DNA from: an uncultured Desulfovibrio sp.
Lineage (GTDB): Bacteria > Desulfobacterota > Desulfovibrionia > Desulfovibrionales > Desulfovibrionaceae
Direction of reading: 5' to 3'
DNA: 64,000 bases
NCBI GenBank assembly: GCA_900541395.1
Contig: UQJT01000011.1
Span: 9,356-73,355 of the forward strand
Positions 26,040 to 34,043 of the stretch are shown here, in pieces. A program made the position numbers and the translations under genes. The first letter of the stretch is position 1; each line of letters opens with the position of its first letter. Under the pieces are notes generated by a model that saw only the letters and a list, made by a program, of their open reading frames with translations, ran no database searches and had not been told where the DNA came from.

Positions 26040-26939
26040 CTACTTGTTCATCCCCGCCAACCGCCTTAAAGCCGCGCCGATGTCGCAGGCCAGACCCAGG
26101 GCGCGATCGCCCAGACGGGGCGGCACGGCCGCCTGAGTCAGGTTGATCCGGGCCAGACGCACGGCGGGGAACTTTTCCGTCAGATGCTCAAAAGGATAGC
26201 GGATAATACCCGGCGTGTTGAATCCCACGCCCAATTCCAGCAGAAGCAGACGACCGCCCGCGGCGCGTTCCAAAAAATCCCGGTAGCGGGGATAGCCCTC
26301 GCGGTGCAGGGCGTCCACAAAATGTTCATCCTTACGCAGATTGGGCACCAGAAACCGTCCGCAATGCGGACAACGCGGCACGTCCTCTTCCCGGATCAGA
26401 GTATCGCCTTCGCCCAGCGGCGCCAGCATGGCGTCCACGAAAGCCCGGTTGTCGTACACTTGCTCCCGACAGGGCAACGCGCACTGAAACAAGGCGTAAT
26501 CGCCCTGGGGCGTGTAGATGCGCGCCTCGTCCAGGCCGAGCTTGCGCGCCTGACCGTCGGCGTTGGTGGAGGCGATAAACCAGTCTCTGCCGTGCAACAG
26601 GCGGGCCAGATCCACATAGGGAGGCAGGGCCGGGGGCTCGTAGCGCATGACCCGGATATGACGGGCCCAATACCCCCAGTAGGCGAGACGCGTGTCGGGC
26701 GTGATGTCCCAAAAGCCGGTGACGGCTTCCCAGACGGTGCGCAGGCCGAGGGCGGCATGGGCCGGAAAGTGGCGACGAAAGAAATCCGGATCGACGTAGT
26801 TGAGCCCGGCCGAGGCCGAAAGCCCGGCCCCCATGCCCACCAGTACGTATTCGGCCTCGTCCAGCCAGACGGCAAGGCGCTCCAGGGATTCCGGGGAAAC
26901 GGCGGTCGGCGGCTCAGAACAGAGATTGGTAGAGGGCAT
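26040..26939 (-). CDS. SirTM: class M sirtuin, predicted protein ADP-ribosyltransferase
   Basis: 299 residues. Sirtuin Rossmann fold with the altered NAD motif GAGLSASAGLNY (37-48), 'STNADGQ' (124-130) in place of TQNID, and Q145 in 'YTPQGDY' where classical sirtuins have the catalytic histidine. Cysteines at 153, 157, 190 and 193 form the zinc site. These changes mark the macrodomain-linked SirTM class, which ADP-ribosylates rather than deacetylates; in Firmicutes the target is a lipoylated GcvH-like carrier. ATG 26939 follows GAGGA and overlaps the macrodomain gene by 26 bases, so they are co-translated. No gcvH-L or lplA gene is nearby, so the target here is unknown. Confidence 0.85.
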   Translation of the reverse strand: MPSTNLCSEPPTAVSPESLERLAVWLDEAEYVLVGMGAGLSASAGLNYVDPDFFRRHFPAHAALGLRTVWEAVTGFWDITPDTRLAYWGYWARHIRVMRYEPPALPPYVDLARLLHGRDWFIASTNADGQARKLGLDEARIYTPQGDYALFQCALPCREQVYDNRAFVDAMLAPLGEGDTLIREEDVPRCPHCGRFLVPNLRKDEHFVDALHREGYPRYRDFLERAAGGRLLLLELGVGFNTPGIIRYPFEHLTEKFPAVRLARINLTQAAVPPRLGDRALGLACDIGAALRRLAGMNK

Positions 26940-27744
26940 GGTCTTCCTCGGTGTAGACGTCGAATATCACGCGGACTTGAGCGTCGGGATGACTGCCCAG
27001 CCAGGCCGTTACCGTGGCCAGGGCGATGCGGGCGGCCTCGGCCTTGGGAAAGCGAAATTCGCCGGTGGAGATGCAGCAGAAGGCCAGGCTGGAAAATTCC
27101 TGTCCGGCCGCCTCGACCGCCGCATCCAGGCAGGAGCGGTAGCAGGCGGCCAACAGCTCGCGGTGACGCTCTGTCGGCGGGCCGTCCACAATGGGCCCCA
27201 CGGTATGGACGACGCGACGGCAGGGCAGATTGAAGGCCGGGGTGACGCGGGCCCGGCCCGCGGGTTCGGCCCAACGGCCGTCGGGGTGTTCACGTCGCAT
27301 GAGTTCGTGGCAGGCCAGGCGCAACTGCACTCCGGCCGCCGAATGGATGACGTTGTCGATGCAGGCGTGCAGAGGAACAAAACACCCCAACATGCCCGCG
27401 TTGGCCGCGTTGACGACGGCGTCGGCGTCCAGGCGGGTGATGTCGCCGCGCCACAGGCACAGGCGCTCCGCGTGGGGAACGATTGTGGCGGGAAACCGGT
27501 CGCGCGCCGTGGGCAGATCCCGCGCCCGGATCACGCCCTTTTCCTCGCGTTCCAAACCGAGCAGAGCATCCTGAAGAACGAGAACATCGTCCGGCACGGG
27601 ACGGGGCGGGCGCACGTTCATCAGAGCGCGCAACAATCGTCGCCGCTCGCCGTATTCCTCGGGCAACGGGCCGGGCAAGCCGGGCGCGTCTTCTTCGCCC
27701 AAAAAAAAGTCCAACAACGCGTTCAACAACGCTTCCCGATCCAT
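26914..27744 (-). CDS. Zinc-containing macrodomain protein, predicted ADP-ribosyl hydrolase
   Basis: 276 residues: a helical N-terminal extension (1-90) and a macrodomain (about 95-275). 'GDITRLDADAVVNAANAGMLG' (split over residues 100-120) is the ADP-ribose-binding loop; C121, H126 and C128 in 'CFVPLHACIDNVIH' match the zinc-binding motif of the macrodomains encoded with SirTM. Known partners remove the ADP-ribose that SirTM adds. I start at ATG 27744, four bases after GAGG; the ATG at 27765 has no ribosome site. First gene of a two-gene unit with SirTM. Confidence 0.88.
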   Translation of the reverse strand: MDREALLNALLDFFLGEEDAPGLPGPLPEEYGERRRLLRALMNVRPPRPVPDDVLVLQDALLGLEREEKGVIRARDLPTARDRFPATIVPHAERLCLWRGDITRLDADAVVNAANAGMLGCFVPLHACIDNVIHSAAGVQLRLACHELMRREHPDGRWAEPAGRARVTPAFNLPCRRVVHTVGPIVDGPPTERHRELLAACYRSCLDAAVEAAGQEFSSLAFCCISTGEFRFPKAEAARIALATVTAWLGSHPDAQVRVIFDVYTEEDHALYQSLF

Positions 27745-27906
27745 ACCGCCTCGGAATAGATTCATCCAAATATTAAAAATTCAATAATACAAGACGATTG
27801 TCATGAACAATATGGAGAGACGCTCCGGCGGCGCAGCCGCGCTTCGCTTGCACAAAGTCAGGACAGACGCATAAGGTAAGATGATTTTGCCCTGATGTCG
27901 CCTCCT

Positions 27907-28057
27907 TAGAGCGGATTCGCTTTGACTTTTTACAAAGTCAAAGCTGAAAGACACGCTCGCTTCGGCATGTAACAGCGCAAATAAATTGCGCTTATGCCTT
28001 CGCGGCGGCCGCCTGCTCGCGCAGTCGGCAGAGCATTTTCAATGTGAAAATGCTCTA
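27907..28057. repeat. Stem-loop repeat element, copy E (same ends, different stems)
   Basis: 151 bases from TAGAGCGG to ATGCTCTA. Stems: GCTTTGACTTT/AAAGTCAAAGC, a nested GGCAT...GCGCAA/TTGCGC...ATGCC, and GCATTTTCA/TGAAAATGC. End sequences and overall layout equal those of copies A and B, while the stem sequences differ but still pair. The rest of the 27745-28085 gap shows no gene. Confidence 0.6.
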
Positions 28058-28085
28058 ATCTCCCGTCGACAAAACGGCGTCCGGT

Positions 28086-28670
28086 TCAGCGAACGTTTTT
28101 CACGGCCAGCCACAAGGTTTCGGGGCTGCGCGCCTTGTTCCACTGGGAGCAGGCGCTCACCTGCGCCTCGCGCCAGGGCAGGGCGCGCATCCGGTCGCCC
28201 ACGGCCTTCGCCTCGTCCGCGCCGCCGGGGTGGCCGGAGTAGGCATGGACGCTGAGCAGGCCGCCGGGCCGCAACCGGCCCCACACCGCCTCCAGAGCGG
28301 TCAGGGTGGTCGCGGCGGACGTCGCCACGCGTTTATCGCTGCCGGGCAGAAAACCCAGGTTGAACACGGCCAGATCAAGCAGGGCTTCGGCGTCCGGCAG
28401 TTCCCGGGCCAGCAGCGCGACCATATCCGCGTGATCACCGCGCGTCAGCCGCACCCGCCGTTCCAGTCCCCGTTGTCGCAGCAGAGCGGCGCTGCGGGCC
28501 AAAGCTTCTTCCTGCCGATCCACGGCCAGAACCATGCCGCCTTCCCCGGCCAGCTCGGCCAGAAAAACGGTGTCGTGTCCGTTGCCCGCCGTGGCGTCCA
28601 GCATAAGGGGACCGGCGTGCCGCTTCCATACGGCGTGGGCCGTTTCCAGCAGAGCCGAAGGGTTCAGCAT
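28086..28670 (-). CDS. Class I SAM-dependent methyltransferase, MnmM/YtqB family
   Basis: 194 residues. SAM-binding motif I is 'LDATAGNGHDT'; 'VFNLGFLPGSDK' and 'AYSGHPGGADE' are characteristic of the YtqB family (rRNA_methylase in Pfam terms), recently shown in Gram-positives to be MnmM, which methylates nm5s2U at the wobble position of tRNA. Whether the same activity holds here is inference. It begins at ATG 28670, four bases after the stop of the upstream gene, forming a two-gene unit. Confidence 0.85.
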   Translation of the reverse strand: MLNPSALLETAHAVWKRHAGPLMLDATAGNGHDTVFLAELAGEGGMVLAVDRQEEALARSAALLRQRGLERRVRLTRGDHADMVALLARELPDAEALLDLAVFNLGFLPGSDKRVATSAATTLTALEAVWGRLRPGGLLSVHAYSGHPGGADEAKAVGDRMRALPWREAQVSACSQWNKARSPETLWLAVKNVR

Positions 28671-28674
28671 GGAA

Positions 28675-29202
28675 TCACGCGCTTTCCTTGTTTGCGAAAG
28701 AGCCGATACTCGTCACGTGGCGCACGGCCTTTTCCGCCTCCCAGGTCCGAAAGGCCGCCTCCCACGCCGCGAAGGGCGGCGCTCCTTCCTCATTTTCTTC
28801 CCTCATCCGGGTTTCCCCGTTGGCCAAGTCCTGCACCCAGGCATGGAAGGCGTCCAGGCCCCGGCGAAAGTCCGGGTCGCTCACCAGTTGGAAAAGCCGT
28901 TCGCCAAAAGCGGGGTCCGCCGGGTCGGCCCCGGCGATCAGCGCCACATGGCGAAACACCGCGTCGCGCGCGCCGTTCAGGGATATATCCCGTCCCTGCA
29001 GTTCCTCCAGGAGCGAAAAAAGATGGGGCTCGGCCCGACGCGACGCCTCGCACGCGGACGCGGGCACCCGCAAAACGGCCGTCAGGTTGTCGATTCCGGT
29101 ATTTTCGTCTGATTCTTCCGGAACATCCAAAAAATAGAAACGCAGCCAATGTTCGTAACGGATGGCTTCCAGCAGGGCATCCGGCAGAGCGGGTCGAGAC
29201 AC
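28675..29202 (-). CDS. Hypothetical soluble protein
   Basis: 175 residues, no recognised domain, no signal peptide or membrane helix, rich in acidic and aromatic residues ('EHWLRFYFLDVPE', 'FHAWVQDLANGE'). Predicted to be mostly helical. The GTG start at 29202 follows GGAGGAG. It is co-transcribed with the MnmM-like gene, with only four bases between, so a linked role in RNA modification is possible but unsupported. Confidence 0.65.
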   Translation of the reverse strand: MSRPALPDALLEAIRYEHWLRFYFLDVPEESDENTGIDNLTAVLRVPASACEASRRAEPHLFSLLEELQGRDISLNGARDAVFRHVALIAGADPADPAFGERLFQLVSDPDFRRGLDAFHAWVQDLANGETRMREENEEGAPPFAAWEAAFRTWEAEKAVRHVTSIGSFANKESA

Positions 29203-29366
29203 GGAACTCCTCCAGAGGTGATTCGGGATGGAAATAAGAAAGTATGGACGCCGTCCGGGCCGAGGTCAAGATGTGACCTGATTATTATTTAACAAAATTG
29301 TAAATTTTATTCATACCACAATGTCCTGAAAAACGCCTTTTCCTCTTAAAAATTCCCGCTTTTTGC

Positions 29367-29395
29367 TTGCCAAGAGGAAATGGAGCGGCTATAGA
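29367..29395 (+). promoter_or_regulatory. Sigma-70-like promoter for the glutamate-synthase-like gene
   Basis: -35 TTGCCA (29367-29372), 17-base spacer, -10 TATAGA (29390-29395). Predicted start about 29402, 40 bases before the ATG of the following gene. Confidence 0.5.
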
Positions 29396-29441
29396 ACCCG
29401 CAGACGGAATTTGATTGACATTTTTGTATAGGGAGGCTCCC

Positions 29442-31079
29442 ATGTCCCAGTGGCTCAAAAATAATGACGTACTCGGCACCACCAACCGAGGCACCCCCTG
29501 CGAATCGGGCTTGTGCACGCTGTGCCGGGCGGACTGTCAGGGTCGGTGCGAAACCTGGCTGGGCTCCATGCTGGGGCGGGACACCCTGTACCCCCGCGAT
29601 TTCGGTGTGGTGACCGCGGGCAGCGGCAACACCGCTCCCGACGGCGTATGCTATAACGCTCTGCGCATCAACGGGTACCTGTACGGCGCCCGGGGCGCGG
29701 ACAAGCACCAAGCCAAGTCCGGGGATACACTGTTTACCGACGTCAGTCTGGAAACCTCGTTCGGCGCGCGCCGCACGATCACCTGCCGCTATCCTTTTAT
29801 GACCGGAGCCTTGGGCTCCACGTTCATCGCCGCCAAGTACTGGAATGCCTTCGCCACCGGCTGCGCTCTGTGCGGCGTGCCCGTGGTGGTGGGCGAAAAC
29901 GTGGTGGGAGTGGATAAACAGTCTGAAATCAAACACGGCCGTATCGTCAAGGCTCCCGAACTGGACCGCCGCATCGATACCTATCTGCGCTATTACGACG
30001 GTTACGGCGCGATTATCGTACAGATGAACGTGGAAGACACCCGCAACGGCGTAGCCGAGTACATCGCCGACAAGTACGCGGACAAGGTGACCATCGAACT
30101 CAAGTGGGGGCAAGGCGCCAAAAATATCGGCGGCGAAATTCAGGTCAAAGACATTGAATACGCCGTGTTCCTCAAGAATCGCGGCTACCTGGTGGACCCC
30201 GATCCCACCCTGCCCGAAGTGAAGGAAGCCTATAAAGCAGGGGCGATCACCCACTTTGCCCGGCACAGCCGCCTGGGTTATACGGCCTACTCCAGCGCAG
30301 AACAGGTGGAAAAGAATTTCCGGGCCGAAGTTGCCTACCTGCGCAAGCTCGGCTTTCGCTCCATATCGCTCAAAACCGGAGCCTACGGCATGGAGGCTCT
30401 GGCCCTGGCCCTCAAGCTGGCGGGCGACTGCAAGCTCGACCTGCTCACCGTGGACGGCGCGGGCGGCGGCACGGGCATGAGCCCCTGGGACATGATGGAA
30501 CAGTGGGGCGTGCCCAACATCCTGCTCCACGCCAAGGTGCACGAATACGCCTCGCTGCTGGCGGCCCACGGCGGCCGCGTGCCCGATATTTCACTGGGCG
30601 GCGGCCTGGCCAAGCCCAGCCAGATATTCAAAGCCCTGGCCCTGTGCTCGCCCTACGCCAAACTGGTGTGCATGGGCCGGGCCATGATGATACCGGGCTT
30701 TGTGGGGGCCAATATTGAAGGCGCGCTGCACCCCGAACGCCGGGCCGAAGTATGCGGCAACTGGGACAGCCTGCCCCGCACCGTGCAGGAAATCGGCACC
30801 AGCGCCGAAACCATCTTCGCGGGCTACCACGCCGTGGCCGCCAAGGTGGGCAAACGGGAAATGGCGCGCATCCCCTACGGCGCCATCGCCATGTGGACCA
30901 ACCTGGACCGTCTGGGCGCGGGCCTGCAGCAGCTCATGGCCGGCGCCCGCAAGTTCGCCGTGGACGCCATTTCCCGCGACGACATCGCCTCGGCCAATCG
31001 CGAAACCGAACGCGAAACCGGCGTTCCCTTCATCACCGACGCCCAGGACGAGGCCGCCCGTCGTATTCTGTTGGGGTAA
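29442..31079 (+). CDS. FMN-binding glutamate-synthase-like protein (GltB central domain family)
   Basis: 545 residues. The bulk is the FMN- and Fe-S-binding barrel of glutamate synthase ('TVDGAGGGTGMSPWD', 'PDISLGGGLAKPS', 'VCMGRAMMIPG'); there is no glutaminase domain. A cysteine-rich N-terminus (C20, C25, C28, C32, C36) may bind an extra cluster. Similar stand-alone proteins include archaeal-type glutamate synthase subunits and the C subunit of N-methylglutamate synthase, and many have no known role. ATG 29442 follows GGGAGG. No glutaminase, GltD or other partner gene is adjacent. Confidence 0.83.
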   Translation: MSQWLKNNDVLGTTNRGTPCESGLCTLCRADCQGRCETWLGSMLGRDTLYPRDFGVVTAGSGNTAPDGVCYNALRINGYLYGARGADKHQAKSGDTLFTDVSLETSFGARRTITCRYPFMTGALGSTFIAAKYWNAFATGCALCGVPVVVGENVVGVDKQSEIKHGRIVKAPELDRRIDTYLRYYDGYGAIIVQMNVEDTRNGVAEYIADKYADKVTIELKWGQGAKNIGGEIQVKDIEYAVFLKNRGYLVDPDPTLPEVKEAYKAGAITHFARHSRLGYTAYSSAEQVEKNFRAEVAYLRKLGFRSISLKTGAYGMEALALALKLAGDCKLDLLTVDGAGGGTGMSPWDMMEQWGVPNILLHAKVHEYASLLAAHGGRVPDISLGGGLAKPSQIFKALALCSPYAKLVCMGRAMMIPGFVGANIEGALHPERRAEVCGNWDSLPRTVQEIGTSAETIFAGYHAVAAKVGKREMARIPYGAIAMWTNLDRLGAGLQQLMAGARKFAVDAISRDDIASANRETERETGVPFITDAQDEAARRILLG

Positions 31080-31093
31080 AAATCCTTCAAAAA

Positions 31094-31136
31094 GCGAGAG
31101 GGCGGAGGATGTTTTCTCGCATCCGCGCCCTCTCGC
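31094..31136 (+). terminator. Hairpin after the glutamate-synthase-like gene
   Basis: GCGAGAGGGC (31094-31103) pairs with GCCCTCTCGC (31127-31136), 15 bases past the stop. No T-run. The following stretch to 31298 contains nothing I recognise. Confidence 0.55.
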
Positions 31137-31298
31137 ACCTCTCCGCCTCCCTTATCTATCACCTTTCACCGTGTGGATTCGCCGCCCTTGTTGACGACGC
31201 GCGGCGACCTCATCCCGAACGCGCGAGACAGCGTAGGCGGGGGGAACGCCATAGCCGACACGGAAGCCTCATGTCTATCCTGCTTACCTATTTCTCAC

Positions 31299-31416
31299 TT
31301 CCGGCGGCCGCGGGAGCGGCCGCCCGCGCCGAATGAGCCTGAAAACCACGCTTTTCAGGCGAAATGACGGCAGCGCCGCTTTTGAAATGGGACAATTTCA
31401 AAAGCAAAATGCTCCA
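31299..31416 (+). repeat. Stem-loop repeat element, copy C (left end missing)
   Basis: From the GC-rich second stem region through GCCTGAAAA/TTTTCAGGC-like and GCTTTTGAAAT/ATTTCAAAAGC stems to AATGCTCCA, nearly identical to copy B over about 90 bases. The TAGAGC end and first stem are absent. Confidence 0.7.
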
Positions 31417-31486
31417 CTGAAGCCGCCCTGCATCCCGACGCTGTGGATCTGGAACGAGCGCGCGCCTTTGCCAAGACATATACGGC

Positions 31487-32461
31487 TCAGTTCAGGGGGA
31501 AATGACAACGCGCCAGGTGTCCCGCGCTTCTCTCCGCCAAAGGCGGTTCCTCGCGGGAGCAAATATCCCGGGCATACGGGCAACGGGGATGAAAAGCGCA
31601 TCCGACGGGCGGGTCCAGAGGACTGGGCAATTCACCGCTCAAGGCCGGGCGTTCGCGCCGGGCCTGCGGGTCACGGACGGGCGCGGCCGCCAGCAGAGCT
31701 TCGGTATAAGGATGGGCCGCCCCTTCGAACAATTCCTCACGGGCGGCCAGTTCCACCACCCGCCCCAGGTACATGACGGCCACCCGGTCGCTCATGAAGC
31801 CCACCACGCCCAGATCATGGGAAATAAACAAATAGGTCAGCCCCCGTTCCGCCTGTAAATCCTTAAGCAGATTGAGCGTCTGGGCCTGAACCGAAGCGTC
31901 CAGAGCGGACACGGGTTCATCGCACACCACCAGTCGAGGTCCGGCGATCAGGGCGCGAGCCACGGCCACGCGCTGCCGCTGGCCCCCGGAAAATTCATGG
32001 GGATAACGGTCGGCATGCTCGGCCGGGAGCCCCACCCGTTCCAGCATGGCCCGCACCGCCTCGCGCAGTTCGTTCCGCGTGGGCGACCGCCCCTGCGCCC
32101 GCTCGGCCAACAACAAAGGTTCGGCCACGGACGCGCCCACGCGATGTCGGGGATCAAGAGAGGAAAAAGGGTCTTGAAACACCATCTGCGCCCGCCGGGC
32201 AAGCTCGGCAACGGACCATTGCTCCAGAGCGCGCCCTTCCAACAGAATGTCGCCGGAAGTCGGCGGCAGCAGACGCACGGCCATACGGGCCAAGGTGGAC
32301 TTGCCGCAGCCGGATTCCCCCACCAGACCCAGGGTTTCTCCGGCCGCCAAACTCAGGCTGACGTCGTTCACGGCCAGTACCCGAGCCGAACGCGGATCGA
32401 ACAGTCCCCGCCGCGCCGCAAAGGCCCGCGTCACCTGCCGAAATTCCATCAACATGCTCAA
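31487..32461 (-). CDS. Oligopeptide/dipeptide ABC transporter ATP-binding protein (DppF/OppF-like), orphan
   Basis: About 324 residues. Walker A 'GESGCGKST', Q-loop '[12 protein letters not shown]', signature '[15 protein letters not shown]', Walker B '[11 protein letters not shown]', and the C-terminal oligopeptide-ATPase tail with the '[14 protein letters not shown]' Fe-S cysteine motif. I choose the TTG at 32461, eight bases after GAGG; the ATG codons at 32455 and 32449 stand too far from it. OppF-type ATPases work with an OppD-type ATPase, two permeases and a binding protein, none of which is encoded nearby, so this is a leftover or serves a distant system. Confidence 0.85.
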   Translation of the reverse strand: MSMLMEFRQVTRAFAARRGLFDPRSARVLAVNDVSLSLAAGETLGLVGESGCGKSTLARMAVRLLPPTSGDILLEGRALEQWSVAELARRAQMVFQDPFSSLDPRHRVGASVAEPLLLAERAQGRSPTRNELREAVRAMLERVGLPAEHADRYPHEFSGGQRQRVAVARALIAGPRLVVCDEPVSALDASVQAQTLNLLKDLQAERGLTYLFISHDLGVVGFMSDRVAVMYLGRVVELAAREELFEGAAHPYTEALLAAAPVRDPQARRERPALSGELPSPLDPPVGCAFHPRCPYARDICSREEPPLAERSAGHLARCHFPLN

Positions 32462-32608
32462 ATAACGTGCCTCTTTCTTTCGGGAAGCCGCTCTACCCCC
32501 GATTCCCATACATTTTGCAAGATCGACCGGCAGTAACGGCCTGCGCCGCCTCCCGGTCAATCCCCGATTTTCTCCGGCAGGGCGCAATACGCCCTGAACT
32601 CACTGCCT

Positions 32609-32637
32609 GCTTTTTTCCGGCTTTGCCGAAAAAAAGC
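32609..32637. terminator. Bidirectional intrinsic-terminator-like hairpin
   Basis: GCTTTTTT-CCGGC-TTT-GCCG-AAAAAAAGC forms a stem with A and T tracts on both sides, able to stop transcription in either direction between cobT and the ABC ATPase gene. Confidence 0.6.
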
Positions 32638-32692
32638 AAGGCAACACCAAAGAGTCCATCTGATAAAAATCTTGGGAAGGAAGATCAAAGCT

Positions 32693-32719
32693 GGAACCCT
32701 TTTTTATAAAAAGGATTCC
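32693..32719 (-). terminator. Hairpin downstream of cobT
   Basis: GGAACCCTTTTTT pairs with AAAAAGGATTCC (with small mismatches) just past the cobT stop on the minus strand; likely its terminator together with the hairpin at 32609. Confidence 0.5.
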
Positions 32720-32741
32720 TTCCCCTTCACTTCCCTCTTTC

Positions 32742-33833
32742 CTACACCGGCTGATTCATGTCGCCGGTGACCTGAGCGCCGCTAAAGGTGGCCATATCGT
32801 TGAACACGGCTGCGGCGGCCCGCAACAGGGGCAGGGCCAGGGCGCAGCCCGTACCTTCGCCCAGACGCATGTTGAGGCGAAGCAAGGGTTCCTGTCCCAG
32901 AGCGGCGATTACACGGGCGTAGCCCGGTTCGGCCGAGGCGTGGGCCAGAAAAGCATAGTCGGCCACGACGGGACACAATGCGCGGGCGGCCGTATAGGCC
33001 GCGGTGGAGATAAAGCCGTCCACCAGTACGGGTATCCGGCGTGAAGCCGCGCCCAGCACAACCCCGGCCAGCACCGCGATTTCGTAACCTCCCAGGGCTG
33101 CCAATACGGCCAGAGCCCCCTCGGGCGTGGACGCGGAGGCCACCAGGTCCGCGTGATGAGCCAGGGCTTTTTCCAATACTTCGATTTTGTGTTTGACGCC
33201 GGCCGAAGTAAGGCCGGTGCCCGGACCGGCAGTCTCGGCGGGACTCAGCCCCAAAAACGCGCAAAACAGGGCGGTGGCCGGGGTGGAATTGCCGATGCCC
33301 ATCTCTCCCGTAGCCGCCAAACGCGCGCCGTCGTCCGCGGCCCGACGCGCGATGTCCGCGCCGCACAGCAAGGCGCGCTCGCAGTCCTCCACCGACATGG
33401 CCGACTGCTCGGACAGATCGGCCGTACCCGGCCCCAAACGCAGATTGACCAGGCGCGGATGTTCCAGAGCTTCGCCCACGCAGCCCGCGTCCACTACGGT
33501 CATCTCCAGGCTGTTGAGTCGGGACAGCACGCTGATGGCAGCGCCTCCGGTCAGAATATTGGCCAACATCTGACGAGTGACTTCCTGCGGGTAGATACTG
33601 ACGCCCTGACGGGTCACGCCGTGATCTCCGGCGGCCACCACGATAACGGCCGGGTCCACCCGAAGCGGCGTTTGTCCGCCGGCCATGAGGAACAGACGAC
33701 GGGCCACATCCTCCAGAACGCCGAGACTCCCCCGGGGTTTGGTCAGCTCGTCGAGATGGGCTCGGGCCCGATCGGACAAAGAGACATCCACGGAACGTAT
33801 GGAATCGAGCAAAGAACGCAGGGAATCGTTCAT
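32742..33833 (-). CDS. cobT: Nicotinate-nucleotide--dimethylbenzimidazole phosphoribosyltransferase
   Basis: 363 residues. Makes alpha-ribazole phosphate for the lower ligand of cobalamin. Diagnostic segments: 'LTKPRGSLG' near the start, 'AAGDHGVTRQGVS', 'GEMGIGNST', 'DGFISTAAY' and C-terminal 'LGEGTGCALA' with the catalytic glutamate. ATG 33833 has a GGGAGG site. No other cobalamin gene and no cobalamin riboswitch is adjacent, so the pathway is encoded elsewhere; CobT may also serve lower-ligand remodelling. Confidence 0.94.
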   Translation of the reverse strand: MNDSLRSLLDSIRSVDVSLSDRARAHLDELTKPRGSLGVLEDVARRLFLMAGGQTPLRVDPAVIVVAAGDHGVTRQGVSIYPQEVTRQMLANILTGGAAISVLSRLNSLEMTVVDAGCVGEALEHPRLVNLRLGPGTADLSEQSAMSVEDCERALLCGADIARRAADDGARLAATGEMGIGNSTPATALFCAFLGLSPAETAGPGTGLTSAGVKHKIEVLEKALAHHADLVASASTPEGALAVLAALGGYEIAVLAGVVLGAASRRIPVLVDGFISTAAYTAARALCPVVADYAFLAHASAEPGYARVIAALGQEPLLRLNMRLGEGTGCALALPLLRAAAAVFNDMATFSGAQVTGDMNQPV

Positions 33834-34043
33834 ACAACCTCCCAAATAATGGCGTTATGACGATACAACGCTGGTCCGCGTTCCGCAAGTTTGTCCCCCT
33901 TCCTTTCTTCCGGCGGGTCAGCTCACGCTTGTCGCCGCTGTCCGGCGGCTCTCGTTTTTCGGCCGAAAATCCCCTCTGGACGGCATTTCGGGCACGCGCT
34001 ATAGGGACCTATCCCCTCACGATTCCAATCTGTTGGAGTATAT

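Noticed and set aside
33834..34043. Possible cobalamin riboswitch upstream of cobT
   Set aside because: No GCCACTG box or other conserved cobalamin-riboswitch segments on the minus strand.
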